Source: Petrotoga olearia DSM 13574 (GTDB lineage: Bacteria > Thermotogota > Thermotogae > Petrotogales > Petrotogaceae). From it: DNA of 33,560 bases. Positions 14,250-21,705 of this stretch are shown here, piece after piece (within the stretch, counting starts at the first letter, position 1; each line of letters starts with the position of its first letter). The stretch covers positions 1 to 33,560 of the forward strand of contig NZ_AZRL01000020.1 of assembly GCF_002895525.1 (NCBI RefSeq), read 5' to 3'. The position numbers and the translations under genes were made by a program. The notes under the pieces were generated by a model. It searched no databases. It saw nothing but the letters and a program-made list of their open reading frames with translations, and was not told the origin of the DNA.

Positions 14250-15278
14250 TTATTTTCTACCTTTGAATTCTGTTATAATTTTTTCTATAACTTCTGGGTT
14301 AACTATTTGTTCAGGAATTTCACCTTTCATCAACTTTTCAATATCCTCAACCATTTTTTCATCCATTTTTCTTAATGAATACTTCCCATATCCTCCTATA
14401 TGAGGTACTATGTATACGTTAGGGAATTTCAATAATGGATTACTTGGGTTTATTGGTTCTTCTTCTAATACATCAAGCCCCGCAGCTGAAACTTTCTTAG
14501 ATTCTAAAGCTTCAATAAAATCATCCTGGTTTATCAATTCTCCCCTTGCCGTGTTAACTATTACTACTTCGTTTTTCATTAAGTCGAAAGCTCTTTTGTT
14601 TATGAAATGATAGTTCCCTTCATTTAAAGAAGCGTTCAGGCTTATTACATCGGATGTTTTTAAAAGTTCTTCAAAACTTACAGGTTTTACCCCGGTTTTT
14701 TCTATGACCTTGTCAGCTATATAAGGGTCATAAGCTATTACTTCTGAACCGAATCCTTCTTTTACTATCTCAGCAACTCGGCTACCAATGTTTCCATAAC
14801 CAATTATTCCTACCGTCAATTTTGACAGCTCACCACCAACAAAACCTTTTCTATCTTGCCATTTATTTTCTTTAACCGCTTTATTGGCAGGAATAATTTG
14901 CCTCAAACAGATGAGAATCAAAGCAATAGCAAGTTCTGCAACTGAATCTCTTTCGTGAATTCCAAGAACCCTTGTGACCATAACCCCGTTTTCTGTTGCG
15001 GATTTAATATCCACATTGTTGTATCCAATGCCGTGCCGAGCAATTAGTTTTACATCTTTATTGTATTGAAAAAATTCTGAAGTAAAGTTTGGTGTAACGC
15101 TTGCTATAACAAACTTACAACCTTTCAATTTGCCTGCTAACTCTCTTCCTGGTATCTTAGGATCGACAGTTATCCTTTCCACAATACCTATTTTCTTTAA
15201 TCGTTGCATTAAATCGGGAAAGTATATTCCAAATGTACTGGAATTTACTATCGCAATGTTAGTATTGTCTTCGGACAC
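14250..15278 (-). CDS. D-isomer-specific 2-hydroxyacid dehydrogenase
   Basis: This 342-residue NAD(P)-dependent dehydrogenase belongs to the D-2-hydroxyacid family (phosphoglycerate, glyoxylate or 2-ketogluconate reductase group). It shows the substrate loop ARHGIGYNNVD (80-90), nucleotide motif GYGNIG (160-165), catalytic R245 in NTARGELI, E274 in DVLEEEP and H293 in PHIGG. Within this operon a 2-ketogluconate or similar 2-oxo sugar acid reductase fits best, but that is inferred from neighbours. The start is GTG, seven bases after GGGGG. Only 17 bp separate it from gnd. The 116 bp downstream before the kinase hold no clear gene. Confidence 0.85.
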   Translation of the reverse strand: MSEDNTNIAIVNSSTFGIYFPDLMQRLKKIGIVERITVDPKIPGRELAGKLKGCKFVIASVTPNFTSEFFQYNKDVKLIARHGIGYNNVDIKSATENGVMVTRVLGIHERDSVAELAIALILICLRQIIPANKAVKENKWQDRKGFVGGELSKLTVGIIGYGNIGSRVAEIVKEGFGSEVIAYDPYIADKVIEKTGVKPVSFEELLKTSDVISLNASLNEGNYHFINKRAFDLMKNEVVIVNTARGELINQDDFIEALESKKVSAAGLDVLEEEPINPSNPLLKFPNVYIVPHIGGYGKYSLRKMDEKMVEDIEKLMKGEIPEQIVNPEVIEKIITEFKGRK

Positions 15279-15295
15279 CTCTTTACCCCCTTTTT

Positions 15296-16714
15296 TTAGA
15301 TATTATGTATATCTTGCCATTCTGTGTGAAATATTCCCTCTTTGTCCCTTCTTTCGTACATGTGAGCACCAAAATAATCCCTCTGTGCCTGAATCAGATT
15401 CGCCGGTAACTCTTTTGACCTTAACCCATCAAAATAATCAAGGGCTGAGCTTAGAGCAGGAATAGGTAGACCAGCTTTTTTGATCTCTGAAACTACCTCT
15501 CTCAACTTTGGAATTTTCTCCTTAAAATCACTTTTGAATTCATCAGAAATTATCAAATTTACTAAATTGGAATCTTTTTTAAACGTTCTTTGTATTGGTT
15601 TTAAAAATTCGGATCTTATTATACATCCATCTTCCCAGATTCTTGCGACTTCTGATAGATTTAAATTATATTCATATTCTTTAGATGCTACTTGCAACAG
15701 CTTCATACCTTCCGCATAAGCAATTATCGTTGAAATATACAACGCATCCCTTAATGAATTTATAAAGCTCTCATTTACACTCATTTTATTGGGGGTTCCA
15801 TATATTTCTCCAATCCTCATCCTTTCATCTCTTATTGAGGACAAGGTTCTTGCATTTACGGCAGCGTTTATAGTGGGTATGGATATATTTAAGTCTAAAG
15901 CGTCTTGAACACTCCATTTCCCGGTACCTTTCTGTTTTGCACTATCTAAAATGACGTCAACAATTGGCTTACCAGTTTCTTCGTCTTTCCACTCTAAAAT
16001 CTTATAAGTAATTTCCATCAAATAAGATTTGTGATCTTCATTCCATTCTTTAAATATTTTACTCATATCCTGAGGAGTCATTTTAAACACTTTTCTCATA
16101 ATATCGTATATTTCTGCTATTAATTCCATTATGGCGTACTCTATCCCGTTGTGAACCATTTTCACATAATGCCCACTTGATTTTGGGCCAAGGTAAGCAA
16201 CGCATGGACCATCTTCTGTTTGAGCAGCAGTCGCTTCAAGTATATTTTTTACCTCTTCATATGCGGATTTATCTCCCCCAGGCATGATGGATGGACCATG
16301 TAATGCGCCGTATTCCCCTCCACTTATACCAGTTCCTAAAAATCTTATTCCTTTTTTATGTAATTCTTCGTATCTCCTGTCTGTGTCTTTGTAATAAGAA
16401 TTCCCTCCATCTATGATTATATCTTCTTTATTCAAATAGGGTAAAAGTTCGTTGATTACATCATCAACCGGTTTACCAGCTTTAACCATCAGAATGATCT
16501 TTCTTGGTGTTTCTAATGAATAAACAAGTTCTTCAATAGAGTAGGTCCCTCGGATATTTTTATTTTTTGCTCTTTCTTCAACAAATCTTTCGGTTTTTTC
16601 ATTTGTTCTATTGTAAACGGATACCTTAAAACCCTTAGATTCCATGTTTAAAGCAAGGTTCTGCCCCATCACCGCCATTCCTATAACCGCTATATCGCTC
16701 TTTTGCTGATCCAT
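15296..16714 (-). CDS. gnd: 6-phosphogluconate dehydrogenase, decarboxylating
   Basis: This enzyme converts 6-phosphogluconate to ribulose-5-phosphate, CO2 and NAD(P)H. It has about 472 residues, the usual length for the long form. Motifs are the N-terminal dinucleotide fold (AVIGMAVMGQNLALNM), IIDGGNSYYKDT, GISGGEYGALHGPSIMPGG, the catalytic helix GHYVKMVHNGIEY (K185 and E192 act in catalysis), and KGTGKWSVQDALDL. ATG 16714 is eight bases after AAGGAG. The longer frame from 16732 starts in front of this site. It is the second gene of the sugar-acid operon and the firmest clue to the operon's pathway. Confidence 0.95.
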   Translation of the reverse strand: MDQQKSDIAVIGMAVMGQNLALNMESKGFKVSVYNRTNEKTERFVEERAKNKNIRGTYSIEELVYSLETPRKIILMVKAGKPVDDVINELLPYLNKEDIIIDGGNSYYKDTDRRYEELHKKGIRFLGTGISGGEYGALHGPSIMPGGDKSAYEEVKNILEATAAQTEDGPCVAYLGPKSSGHYVKMVHNGIEYAIMELIAEIYDIMRKVFKMTPQDMSKIFKEWNEDHKSYLMEITYKILEWKDEETGKPIVDVILDSAKQKGTGKWSVQDALDLNISIPTINAAVNARTLSSIRDERMRIGEIYGTPNKMSVNESFINSLRDALYISTIIAYAEGMKLLQVASKEYEYNLNLSEVARIWEDGCIIRSEFLKPIQRTFKKDSNLVNLIISDEFKSDFKEKIPKLREVVSEIKKAGLPIPALSSALDYFDGLRSKELPANLIQAQRDYFGAHMYERRDKEGIFHTEWQDIHNI

Positions 16715-16770
16715 TACATCAACTCCTTCCATTTTTTATCTAACTCTCTCCCAAAGAAAAATAAAATATA

Positions 16771-17595
16771 TTATACGCCACTATACGCTGAGAAGCCCCC
16801 ATCTATTGGAACAACAACACCGTTAACAAACTCAGAACTATCACTTATCAACCACATCACTGTAGAAACTAGATCTTTAGGCTCTCCGAATCTTCCCATA
16901 GGTGTATGATTCAATATTTGATTTCCCCTTTGGGTTAAACTACCGTCTTGATTGGTCAGCAAGAATCGATTCTGATTAGTTAATAGAAATCCTGGAGCTA
17001 TAGCATTGACCCTTATCTTTTTGGAATAGTTGTGGTTCATATGAACCGCTAACCATTGCGTAAAATTACTCACAGCAGCTTTAGCTGCAGAATAAGCAGG
17101 GATGTTTGTCAAGGGTCTAAATGCGTTCATCGATGAGATATTTATTATCTCTCCATAACCTTTTTCTGCAAAATATTCTCCAAACACTCGACTTGCCAAA
17201 AATGTACCTAAGAAGTTCAAGTTAAAAACCCATTGTACTGCATCTTCTGGGAGTTCAAAAAAAGATTTATCTTTACTTGTTGTTGCTTCGGGTTTGTTGC
17301 CACCTGCCCCGTTTATCAGTATATCTATTTTACCAAATGTTTCAAGAATTTCATCTTTTGCTATTACTAAATCATTTTTTTGCAAGACGTTGGTTTTAAT
17401 CCACATGTGTTCAACATTTTTTTCTGCCAGTTCAATACTTAACATATCCATGGCTCTTTCTGATAGATCCAGTATAACAATCTTTCCACCAGCTTCTCCC
17501 AAAGACCTAGCCATTTCAGAGCATAGAACGCCTGCTCCACCTGTTATTACTATCACTTTGCCTTCCACATTAAAATAATCTTCGACTTTACTCAC
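16771..17595 (-). CDS. SDR-family oxidoreductase (fructuronate/ketogluconate reductase-like)
   Basis: This 274-residue classical short-chain dehydrogenase shows nucleotide loop TGGAGVLC (18-25), NGAGGNKPEATTS, catalytic S154/S155, Y168 and K172 (YSAAK), and a C-terminal VVPIDGGFSAYSGV. The NGAGGNxPxATT loop and the FSAYSGV end are those of SDR-type mannonate oxidoreductases (fructuronate reductases) and related gluconate 5-dehydrogenases. The first gene of the operon, it would supply a sugar acid to the kinase and gnd. GTG 17595 is preferred because AAGGAG lies nine bases upstream; the ATG at 17604 directly touches the site. Confidence 0.8.
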   Translation of the reverse strand: MSKVEDYFNVEGKVIVITGGAGVLCSEMARSLGEAGGKIVILDLSERAMDMLSIELAEKNVEHMWIKTNVLQKNDLVIAKDEILETFGKIDILINGAGGNKPEATTSKDKSFFELPEDAVQWVFNLNFLGTFLASRVFGEYFAEKGYGEIINISSMNAFRPLTNIPAYSAAKAAVSNFTQWLAVHMNHNYSKKIRVNAIAPGFLLTNQNRFLLTNQDGSLTQRGNQILNHTPMGRFGEPKDLVSTVMWLISDSSEFVNGVVVPIDGGFSAYSGV

Positions 17596-17615
17596 GTTGA
17601 TCATCTCCTTTTATA

Positions 17616-17660
17616 AATTCTTATTTATATTATACAATTAATTCGTTCTAAAATGAAATT
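17616..17660 (-). promoter_or_regulatory. Promoter of the sugar-acid operon
   Basis: On the minus strand a perfect -10 TATAAT lies at 17634-17629. A weak -35 (TTCATT) lies about 17 bp upstream. ATTGTATAA occurs here and again about 35 bp upstream, each next to an AATTAATT block. Such repeats could be half-sites for a GntR- or LacI-type regulator, but none is encoded nearby. Confidence 0.45.
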
Positions 17661-17679
17661 AATTATTTATACAATAACC

Positions 17680-18020
17680 GCTTATAATTCTGCCTAATCG
17701 GCTCAAATTACCTATAATCGTTGATAATTCAAAGAAATAATGTTGCAGCCATGGAAGACCATACTTGGTTGAGCGATCCTCTAGGATATACTGGGCTATA
17801 GTTGGACAGTTCCCTTCCTCGTGAACATCTTCGGAAAAGAATAATTAATCCAGCTGCTAAAGCTGAGCCTACATTATAATCTTTTAAGACAGCTATTACA
17901 GGTTGAGATAACTGTATTATGATCCTCTAAAATATTTTTAATTCGCTTGCTCCATCGATTCTCATACTTTCTATCAATTCTGTAGAAATCCTTGACTTTA
18001 TTATTACGCAAAATTTCAAC
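17680..18020 (-). pseudogene. Relic of a second FGGY carbohydrate kinase (C-terminal part)
   Basis: Three minus-strand frames read in order recover a kinase C-terminus. First VEILRNNKVKDFYRI (from 18020), then after a shift MRIDGASELKIF, a TAG stop, and RIIIQLSQPVIAVLKDY followed by NVGSALAAGLIILF. This is the FGGY pattern (GGASKSxxWxQIxAD, PV, then xxALGAALLA). A further shift gives QYILEDRSTKYGLPWLQHYF to the end. At least two frameshifts and one stop make it non-functional. It sits just upstream of the promoter of the operon that carries an intact FGGY kinase, so the locus once had two, or this one was displaced. Recognition is by eye. Confidence 0.55.
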
Positions 18021-18078
18021 TTATTTATATTTTTTGATAAAATAATTTTATAGAGGCTCTAATTAAAAAGGAATTAAA

Positions 18079-18804
18079 ATGATGATAGATATAATTGCAA
18101 TTTCTGATGAGGAAGTATATTTAACAAATAAAGACAAGAAAAAGTTTGACTTACTTATTTGCGGTGGAGATCTTTCTCCACAATATATGGATTATGTAAT
18201 AAACGAATTCAAACCATCCTTAAGCTTGATGGTGCACGGTAATCATGACAAAAAGTATTATAAATTATACGAAGAGGAAAACAACTCTTTTTCAAAGGTA
18301 TACAAAGGAGCCTATATTTTAAATCATGGCATAGTTAACTTAAAAAAATTCATAGGCAAAGATATCATAGTAGCAGGATTTTCTGGGGCTCTAGCTCATG
18401 GATATAGACCTTTTTATTTCAAAGAAAGTGATATTAATAAATTTAAAAGAGAGATACTTTTCAACACAATCTTTAAAGGCGGCAAGAATAAGCAAATTGA
18501 TATAATGATTACACACAATCCACCTTACATAAAAAATACAATAAAAAAATACGGTCAATCTCATACCCCTTCAAGAGCCTTGGGGGAATTTTATCTTAGA
18601 GCACTTCCGAAAATTTGGATATACGGTCATATCCATCCAAGATACCATTTTCAGGAGCTTGATTTTGAAATTAAATTCTTAAATAATGTATCTTATCTAA
18701 TAAATGCCGTACCTTACAAATTAATAAAATACAATGATGAAAAAAAAGAAATTATAGAAATTCGTACTTATAAAAAGATAAGTACAAAAACTATTTTAAT
18801 TTAG
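18079..18804 (+). CDS. Calcineurin-like metallophosphoesterase, SDEE variant
   Basis: This 241-residue protein has the two-metal phosphoesterase core: GGDLSP (29-34), VHGNHDKK (52-59), the metal His in MITHNPPY (H146) and YGHIHPRYH (H184, H186). Motif I, normally DxH, reads SDEE (9-12), so the usual first His is Glu. I recall a clostridial group of small metallophosphoesterases with SDEES in this place, so the change may be a subfamily trait. The substrate is unknown. The start ATG follows AAGGAATTAAA, a modest ribosome site; ATG 18082 is an alternative. It is followed by a weak terminator-like hairpin. Confidence 0.8.
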   Translation: MMIDIIAISDEEVYLTNKDKKKFDLLICGGDLSPQYMDYVINEFKPSLSLMVHGNHDKKYYKLYEEENNSFSKVYKGAYILNHGIVNLKKFIGKDIIVAGFSGALAHGYRPFYFKESDINKFKREILFNTIFKGGKNKQIDIMITHNPPYIKNTIKKYGQSHTPSRALGEFYLRALPKIWIYGHIHPRYHFQELDFEIKFLNNVSYLINAVPYKLIKYNDEKKEIIEIRTYKKISTKTILI

Positions 18805-18887
18805 AGGATAATTAATTTTTTTAAACGAAATTTTAATTATTGTGTTGTATTATAGAATTATTATTATAAGAATATATCCCTAAAAGG

Positions 18888-18917
18888 TTTTGCTGTTTCT
18901 TGCAAAAAATCTTTTTT
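18888..18917 (+). terminator. Weak candidate terminator
   Basis: TTTTGC at 18888-18893 pairs with GCAAAA at 18902-18907 around an eight-base loop. A run of six T follows at 18912-18917. It fits as the end of the metallophosphoesterase transcript, but the stem is short and AT-rich. Confidence 0.35.
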
Positions 18918-18948
18918 ATAATAAACTTTGATTTTGAACTTGGGGATC

Positions 18949-18968
18949 TTAAGGGGTTTACCCCTTAA
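18949..18968 (+). promoter_or_regulatory. Leader hairpin before the ParB-like/BMP gene
   Basis: TTAAGGGG at 18949-18956 pairs perfectly with CCCCTTAA at 18961-18968 around TTTA. It lies 29 bases before the GTG start and just ahead of the AAGGGGG ribosome site (18983-18989). The CCCC arm could also pair with that GGGGG, so a switch between two foldings that hides or frees the site is conceivable. No T-run follows. Confidence 0.5.
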
Positions 18969-18997
18969 CGTGCCCACAAAAAAAGGGGGCTAAACTG

Positions 18998-20875
18998 GTG
19001 TATGGAACCTCAAGAAGTCTCAGCAGAAGCGAGTACGAAAAAGCTAATAGATTAGCAAATAAAGACTTTTTGGCTAATATTTCAAAAGGAAAAGAGGGGT
19101 ATCTGCCGTGTTTAGAAGATATCATCCACAACGTTGAAATAATTAAAGAAGAAAAACTTGGCCTTATAGATATCCCTATAGAAAGAATCAAAGGAACATA
19201 TTACCATTCTCGTTCAATATCTTTTTCAGCAAATTTCTATCCTTTAATGAAAACTGATTCAGAATTTGCAAGCAAATGGATTAATTTGTATGAAGCTCAT
19301 ATATCTGAAGGAATAAGAGATCCTGTAACAGCCTACGAATATATGAACTGGTTTTACATTGTTGAAGGAAACAAAAGGGTAAGCATTTTGAAATATTCAG
19401 ACGCCTTTTCAGTCCGTGGGGAAGTTACGAGGTTGATTCCAAAATGGGATGAAAATAATCCTGAAATAAGAATCTACTATGAATTTTTAGATTTTTATAA
19501 AAAGACAAAAATCAATATAATCTGGTTCAACAAAGAGGGCAAATTCAAAGAACTTTACGAGTTAATCAAAGATTATAAGAAAAAAAGTGAGTTTGTTGAG
19601 AAAAAATATGATGAATCGATCACTTCAGTATATCTCTTATTTAGGAAGCTGTATAGGGAAATTGCTAAGGACAAGATTTCACTCACTGAAGAAGAGGCCT
19701 TTTTAGAATATCTAAAAAAATTTGGTTTGGAGAATGTTCCTGTTATTGAGAGAGAAATGAGGGAGCAAGTTAACGAATTAATAGAAGAACTAGAAGAACG
19801 TCTAGGTAAACCATCAGAACCTTTATTCAAATTACCTCAGATTTTCGCGGGGAAAACATTAAAAGTCGCTTTCCTTTACAACACTTCAATAGGGGAGTCC
19901 GCATGGACATATTCCCATGAATTGGGAAGAAGATACGTTCAAAAACGTTTAGGAAGTGAAATAATAACAAAGTATTTTGAAAATATTTCCGATTTAAAAA
20001 CGTATGAAAGAATATTAGAACAACTAGAAGAAGAAAAATTCGACCTAATATTTTCTACCAGTTTTGACTTCTTACAAAATCAGAATACAAAGGATTTTCA
20101 AAATGTTAAATTCATGTATTTTTCCGGATATCGTACTACCAAGAATATTAATACATATTTCGGTCGCATGTACGAACCAAGGTTCCTCTCTGGAATGATA
20201 GCAGGGGCTATGACAACCAACAATAAAATAGGTTACGTTGCTTCTTACGGTATACCTGAAGTTATAATGGGAATAAATGCTTTTGCTTTAGGGGCAAAAG
20301 CCGTTAATCCAAAATCAAAAGTATTTGTTGGATGGACGAATACTTGGAGCAATTTAGAATACGAAAGAGACACGGCAGAGTATTTAATAAATGAAATCGG
20401 AGTGGATGTTTTAACTCACCATCAAGATTCTCCTGAAGTTTGCAAAGTTGGAGAAGAATACGGTGTCTATACCATTGGTTACCATTTTGATATGAAAGAT
20501 TACGCCCCAACTACCCATTTAACCTCCGTGGTATGGAATTGGGGTGTTTATTATGAAAACATCATTAAAGATGTATTGAGAGGGTCAAATTTCTCTTTAT
20601 TTAGATTATTTTCCGGTTCAGAAAAGATCGAGAACTTTTGGGGTGGGCTTAAGAGCGGAGTTGTTTGTTTGTCCCCTATAAGTGAAATAGTTCCTTCTAC
20701 AACAAAAAACCTGATTGATACTGTGAGAACAGATATTATAGAGAATAGATTTCATCCTTTCAGGGGCTGTATTTTTGATAAAGCTGGTAATATAAAAGTC
20801 TCAAAAGGCAAAGATATCGAAGACGAAGAATTAATGAAAATGGATTGGTTTGTGGACAACGTTTATTATTCATAA
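18998..20875 (+). CDS. Cytoplasmic ParB-like/BMP-domain fusion protein
   Basis: This 625-residue protein has no signal peptide. The N-terminal 150 residues contain a ParB-like segment, with IPIERIKGTYYHSRS and the motif VEGNKRVSILKY (122-133; compare GNHR in ParB/sulfiredoxin folds). Residues 195-275 are charged and largely helical. Residues 287-610 are a BMP/PnrA-type periplasmic-binding domain (KVAFLYNTSIGESAWTYSHE, then IGYVASYGIPEVIMGINAFA and NPKSKVFVGWTNTW). Normal BMP proteins are exported nucleoside-binding lipoproteins. Here the domain must act inside the cell, perhaps as a ligand sensor. The start is GTG, eight bases after AAGGGGG. No permease gene is adjacent. Confidence 0.75.
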   Translation: MYGTSRSLSRSEYEKANRLANKDFLANISKGKEGYLPCLEDIIHNVEIIKEEKLGLIDIPIERIKGTYYHSRSISFSANFYPLMKTDSEFASKWINLYEAHISEGIRDPVTAYEYMNWFYIVEGNKRVSILKYSDAFSVRGEVTRLIPKWDENNPEIRIYYEFLDFYKKTKINIIWFNKEGKFKELYELIKDYKKKSEFVEKKYDESITSVYLLFRKLYREIAKDKISLTEEEAFLEYLKKFGLENVPVIEREMREQVNELIEELEERLGKPSEPLFKLPQIFAGKTLKVAFLYNTSIGESAWTYSHELGRRYVQKRLGSEIITKYFENISDLKTYERILEQLEEEKFDLIFSTSFDFLQNQNTKDFQNVKFMYFSGYRTTKNINTYFGRMYEPRFLSGMIAGAMTTNNKIGYVASYGIPEVIMGINAFALGAKAVNPKSKVFVGWTNTWSNLEYERDTAEYLINEIGVDVLTHHQDSPEVCKVGEEYGVYTIGYHFDMKDYAPTTHLTSVVWNWGVYYENIIKDVLRGSNFSLFRLFSGSEKIENFWGGLKSGVVCLSPISEIVPSTTKNLIDTVRTDIIENRFHPFRGCIFDKAGNIKVSKGKDIEDEELMKMDWFVDNVYYS

Positions 20876-20877
20876 AA

Positions 20878-21006
20878 ATGGGGAAATCCATAAATAAGTT
20901 GTTTGTGACGGTGTTGTTCTCTATTATTGTCACAAGCGTTTTTTTAGAAGTTAATTTTGATTTCTCTTTATCTCCTAGCATAATAGCCAAAAAAATTATG
21001 AAATAA
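20878..21006 (+). CDS. Possible 42-residue membrane peptide
   Basis: A short frame starts two bases after the stop of the BMP-fusion gene. It encodes MGKSINKLFVTVLFSIIVTS, then VFLEVNFDFSLSPS and a basic tail IIAKKIMK: a short basic N-terminus, one hydrophobic segment and a charged C-terminus. No Shine-Dalgarno is visible, so translation would depend on coupling to the gene before it. The same DNA contains a terminator-like hairpin with seven T, so the frame could be chance. I do not recognise a family. Confidence 0.35.
   Translation: MGKSINKLFVTVLFSIIVTSVFLEVNFDFSLSPSIIAKKIMK
20903..20945 (+). terminator. Candidate terminator of the ParB-like/BMP gene
   Basis: TTGTGAC at 20903-20909 pairs with GTCACAA at 20929-20935. 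Seven T follow at 20939-20945. The loop is long (19 bases), so it is not a textbook terminator. It lies inside the possible 42-residue frame and before the convergent HAD gene. Confidence 0.45.
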
Positions 21007-21022
21007 TTAAAATCCTTTAATC

Positions 21023-21688
21023 TTAAGCTTCCACTTTTTCTAACTTTTCTATTAATTCTAAAGTTATTTCTTTCATATTTTCTACCACTAAATCTGCTTT
21101 CGATAGATCTTGATTGAGCGAGTTAGGGTTTTTAAAACCTATACATTTCATTCCACCAACTTTAGCCGCTTTTACGCCATTCTTTGAGTCTTCTATAACT
21201 ACACATTCGTATGGTTTAACCTTTAACAATCCAGCAGTGTATATAAAAATATCTGGTTTAGGTTTGCCTTGAGTAACGTCTTCTGCACTCACTACAACTT
21301 CAAAATATTTCTCAATGTTAAACATGCAAAGAACTTCTTTGATCAATCTCATCGGGGAGGAAGAAGCCAATGCTATTTTATAATTGTTTTCTTTCAGTGT
21401 TTGTAATAGCTCTATTACACCCTCTAAAGGCTCTTTAACACATTTTTTTAATAATTCCAAATTCTCTAAGTTTTGTTTTTCGACCAACTCTTCTAAACTT
21501 TGCTGTAGATTGTACTCATTTTTTAAGTCTTGCCACATCTCTTGGTTACTTACACCTATATAATTGCTATATAAACTTCTATTCATTGGAATTCCCAGTT
21601 CCTCAAAAATTTTTTTATTTGCATCATAATGAATCGGTTCACTATCAATGATGACCCCATCCATATCAAAAATAATAGCTCTTATCAT
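21023..21688 (-). CDS. HAD-superfamily phosphatase/phosphoglucomutase-like
   Basis: This 221-residue protein is of the beta-phosphoglucomutase/phosphatase subgroup (HAD subfamily IA with a helical cap). Motif I is FDMDGVIIDSEP (the nucleophile is the first Asp, D8), motif II is ALASSS, motif III is GKPKPDIF, and motif IV is CVVIEDSKNG. It could dephosphorylate a small sugar phosphate or isomerise beta-glucose-1-phosphate. The context does not decide. The ATG follows GAGAGGAGAAGATA. It is the last gene of a minus-strand set, 17 bases after ftsH, and is probably co-transcribed with it. It meets the BMP-region genes tail to tail. Confidence 0.85.
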   Translation of the reverse strand: MIRAIIFDMDGVIIDSEPIHYDANKKIFEELGIPMNRSLYSNYIGVSNQEMWQDLKNEYNLQQSLEELVEKQNLENLELLKKCVKEPLEGVIELLQTLKENNYKIALASSSPMRLIKEVLCMFNIEKYFEVVVSAEDVTQGKPKPDIFIYTAGLLKVKPYECVVIEDSKNGVKAAKVGGMKCIGFKNPNSLNQDLSKADLVVENMKEITLELIEKLEKVEA

Positions 21689-21705
21689 TATCTTCTCCTC
21701 TCTTT

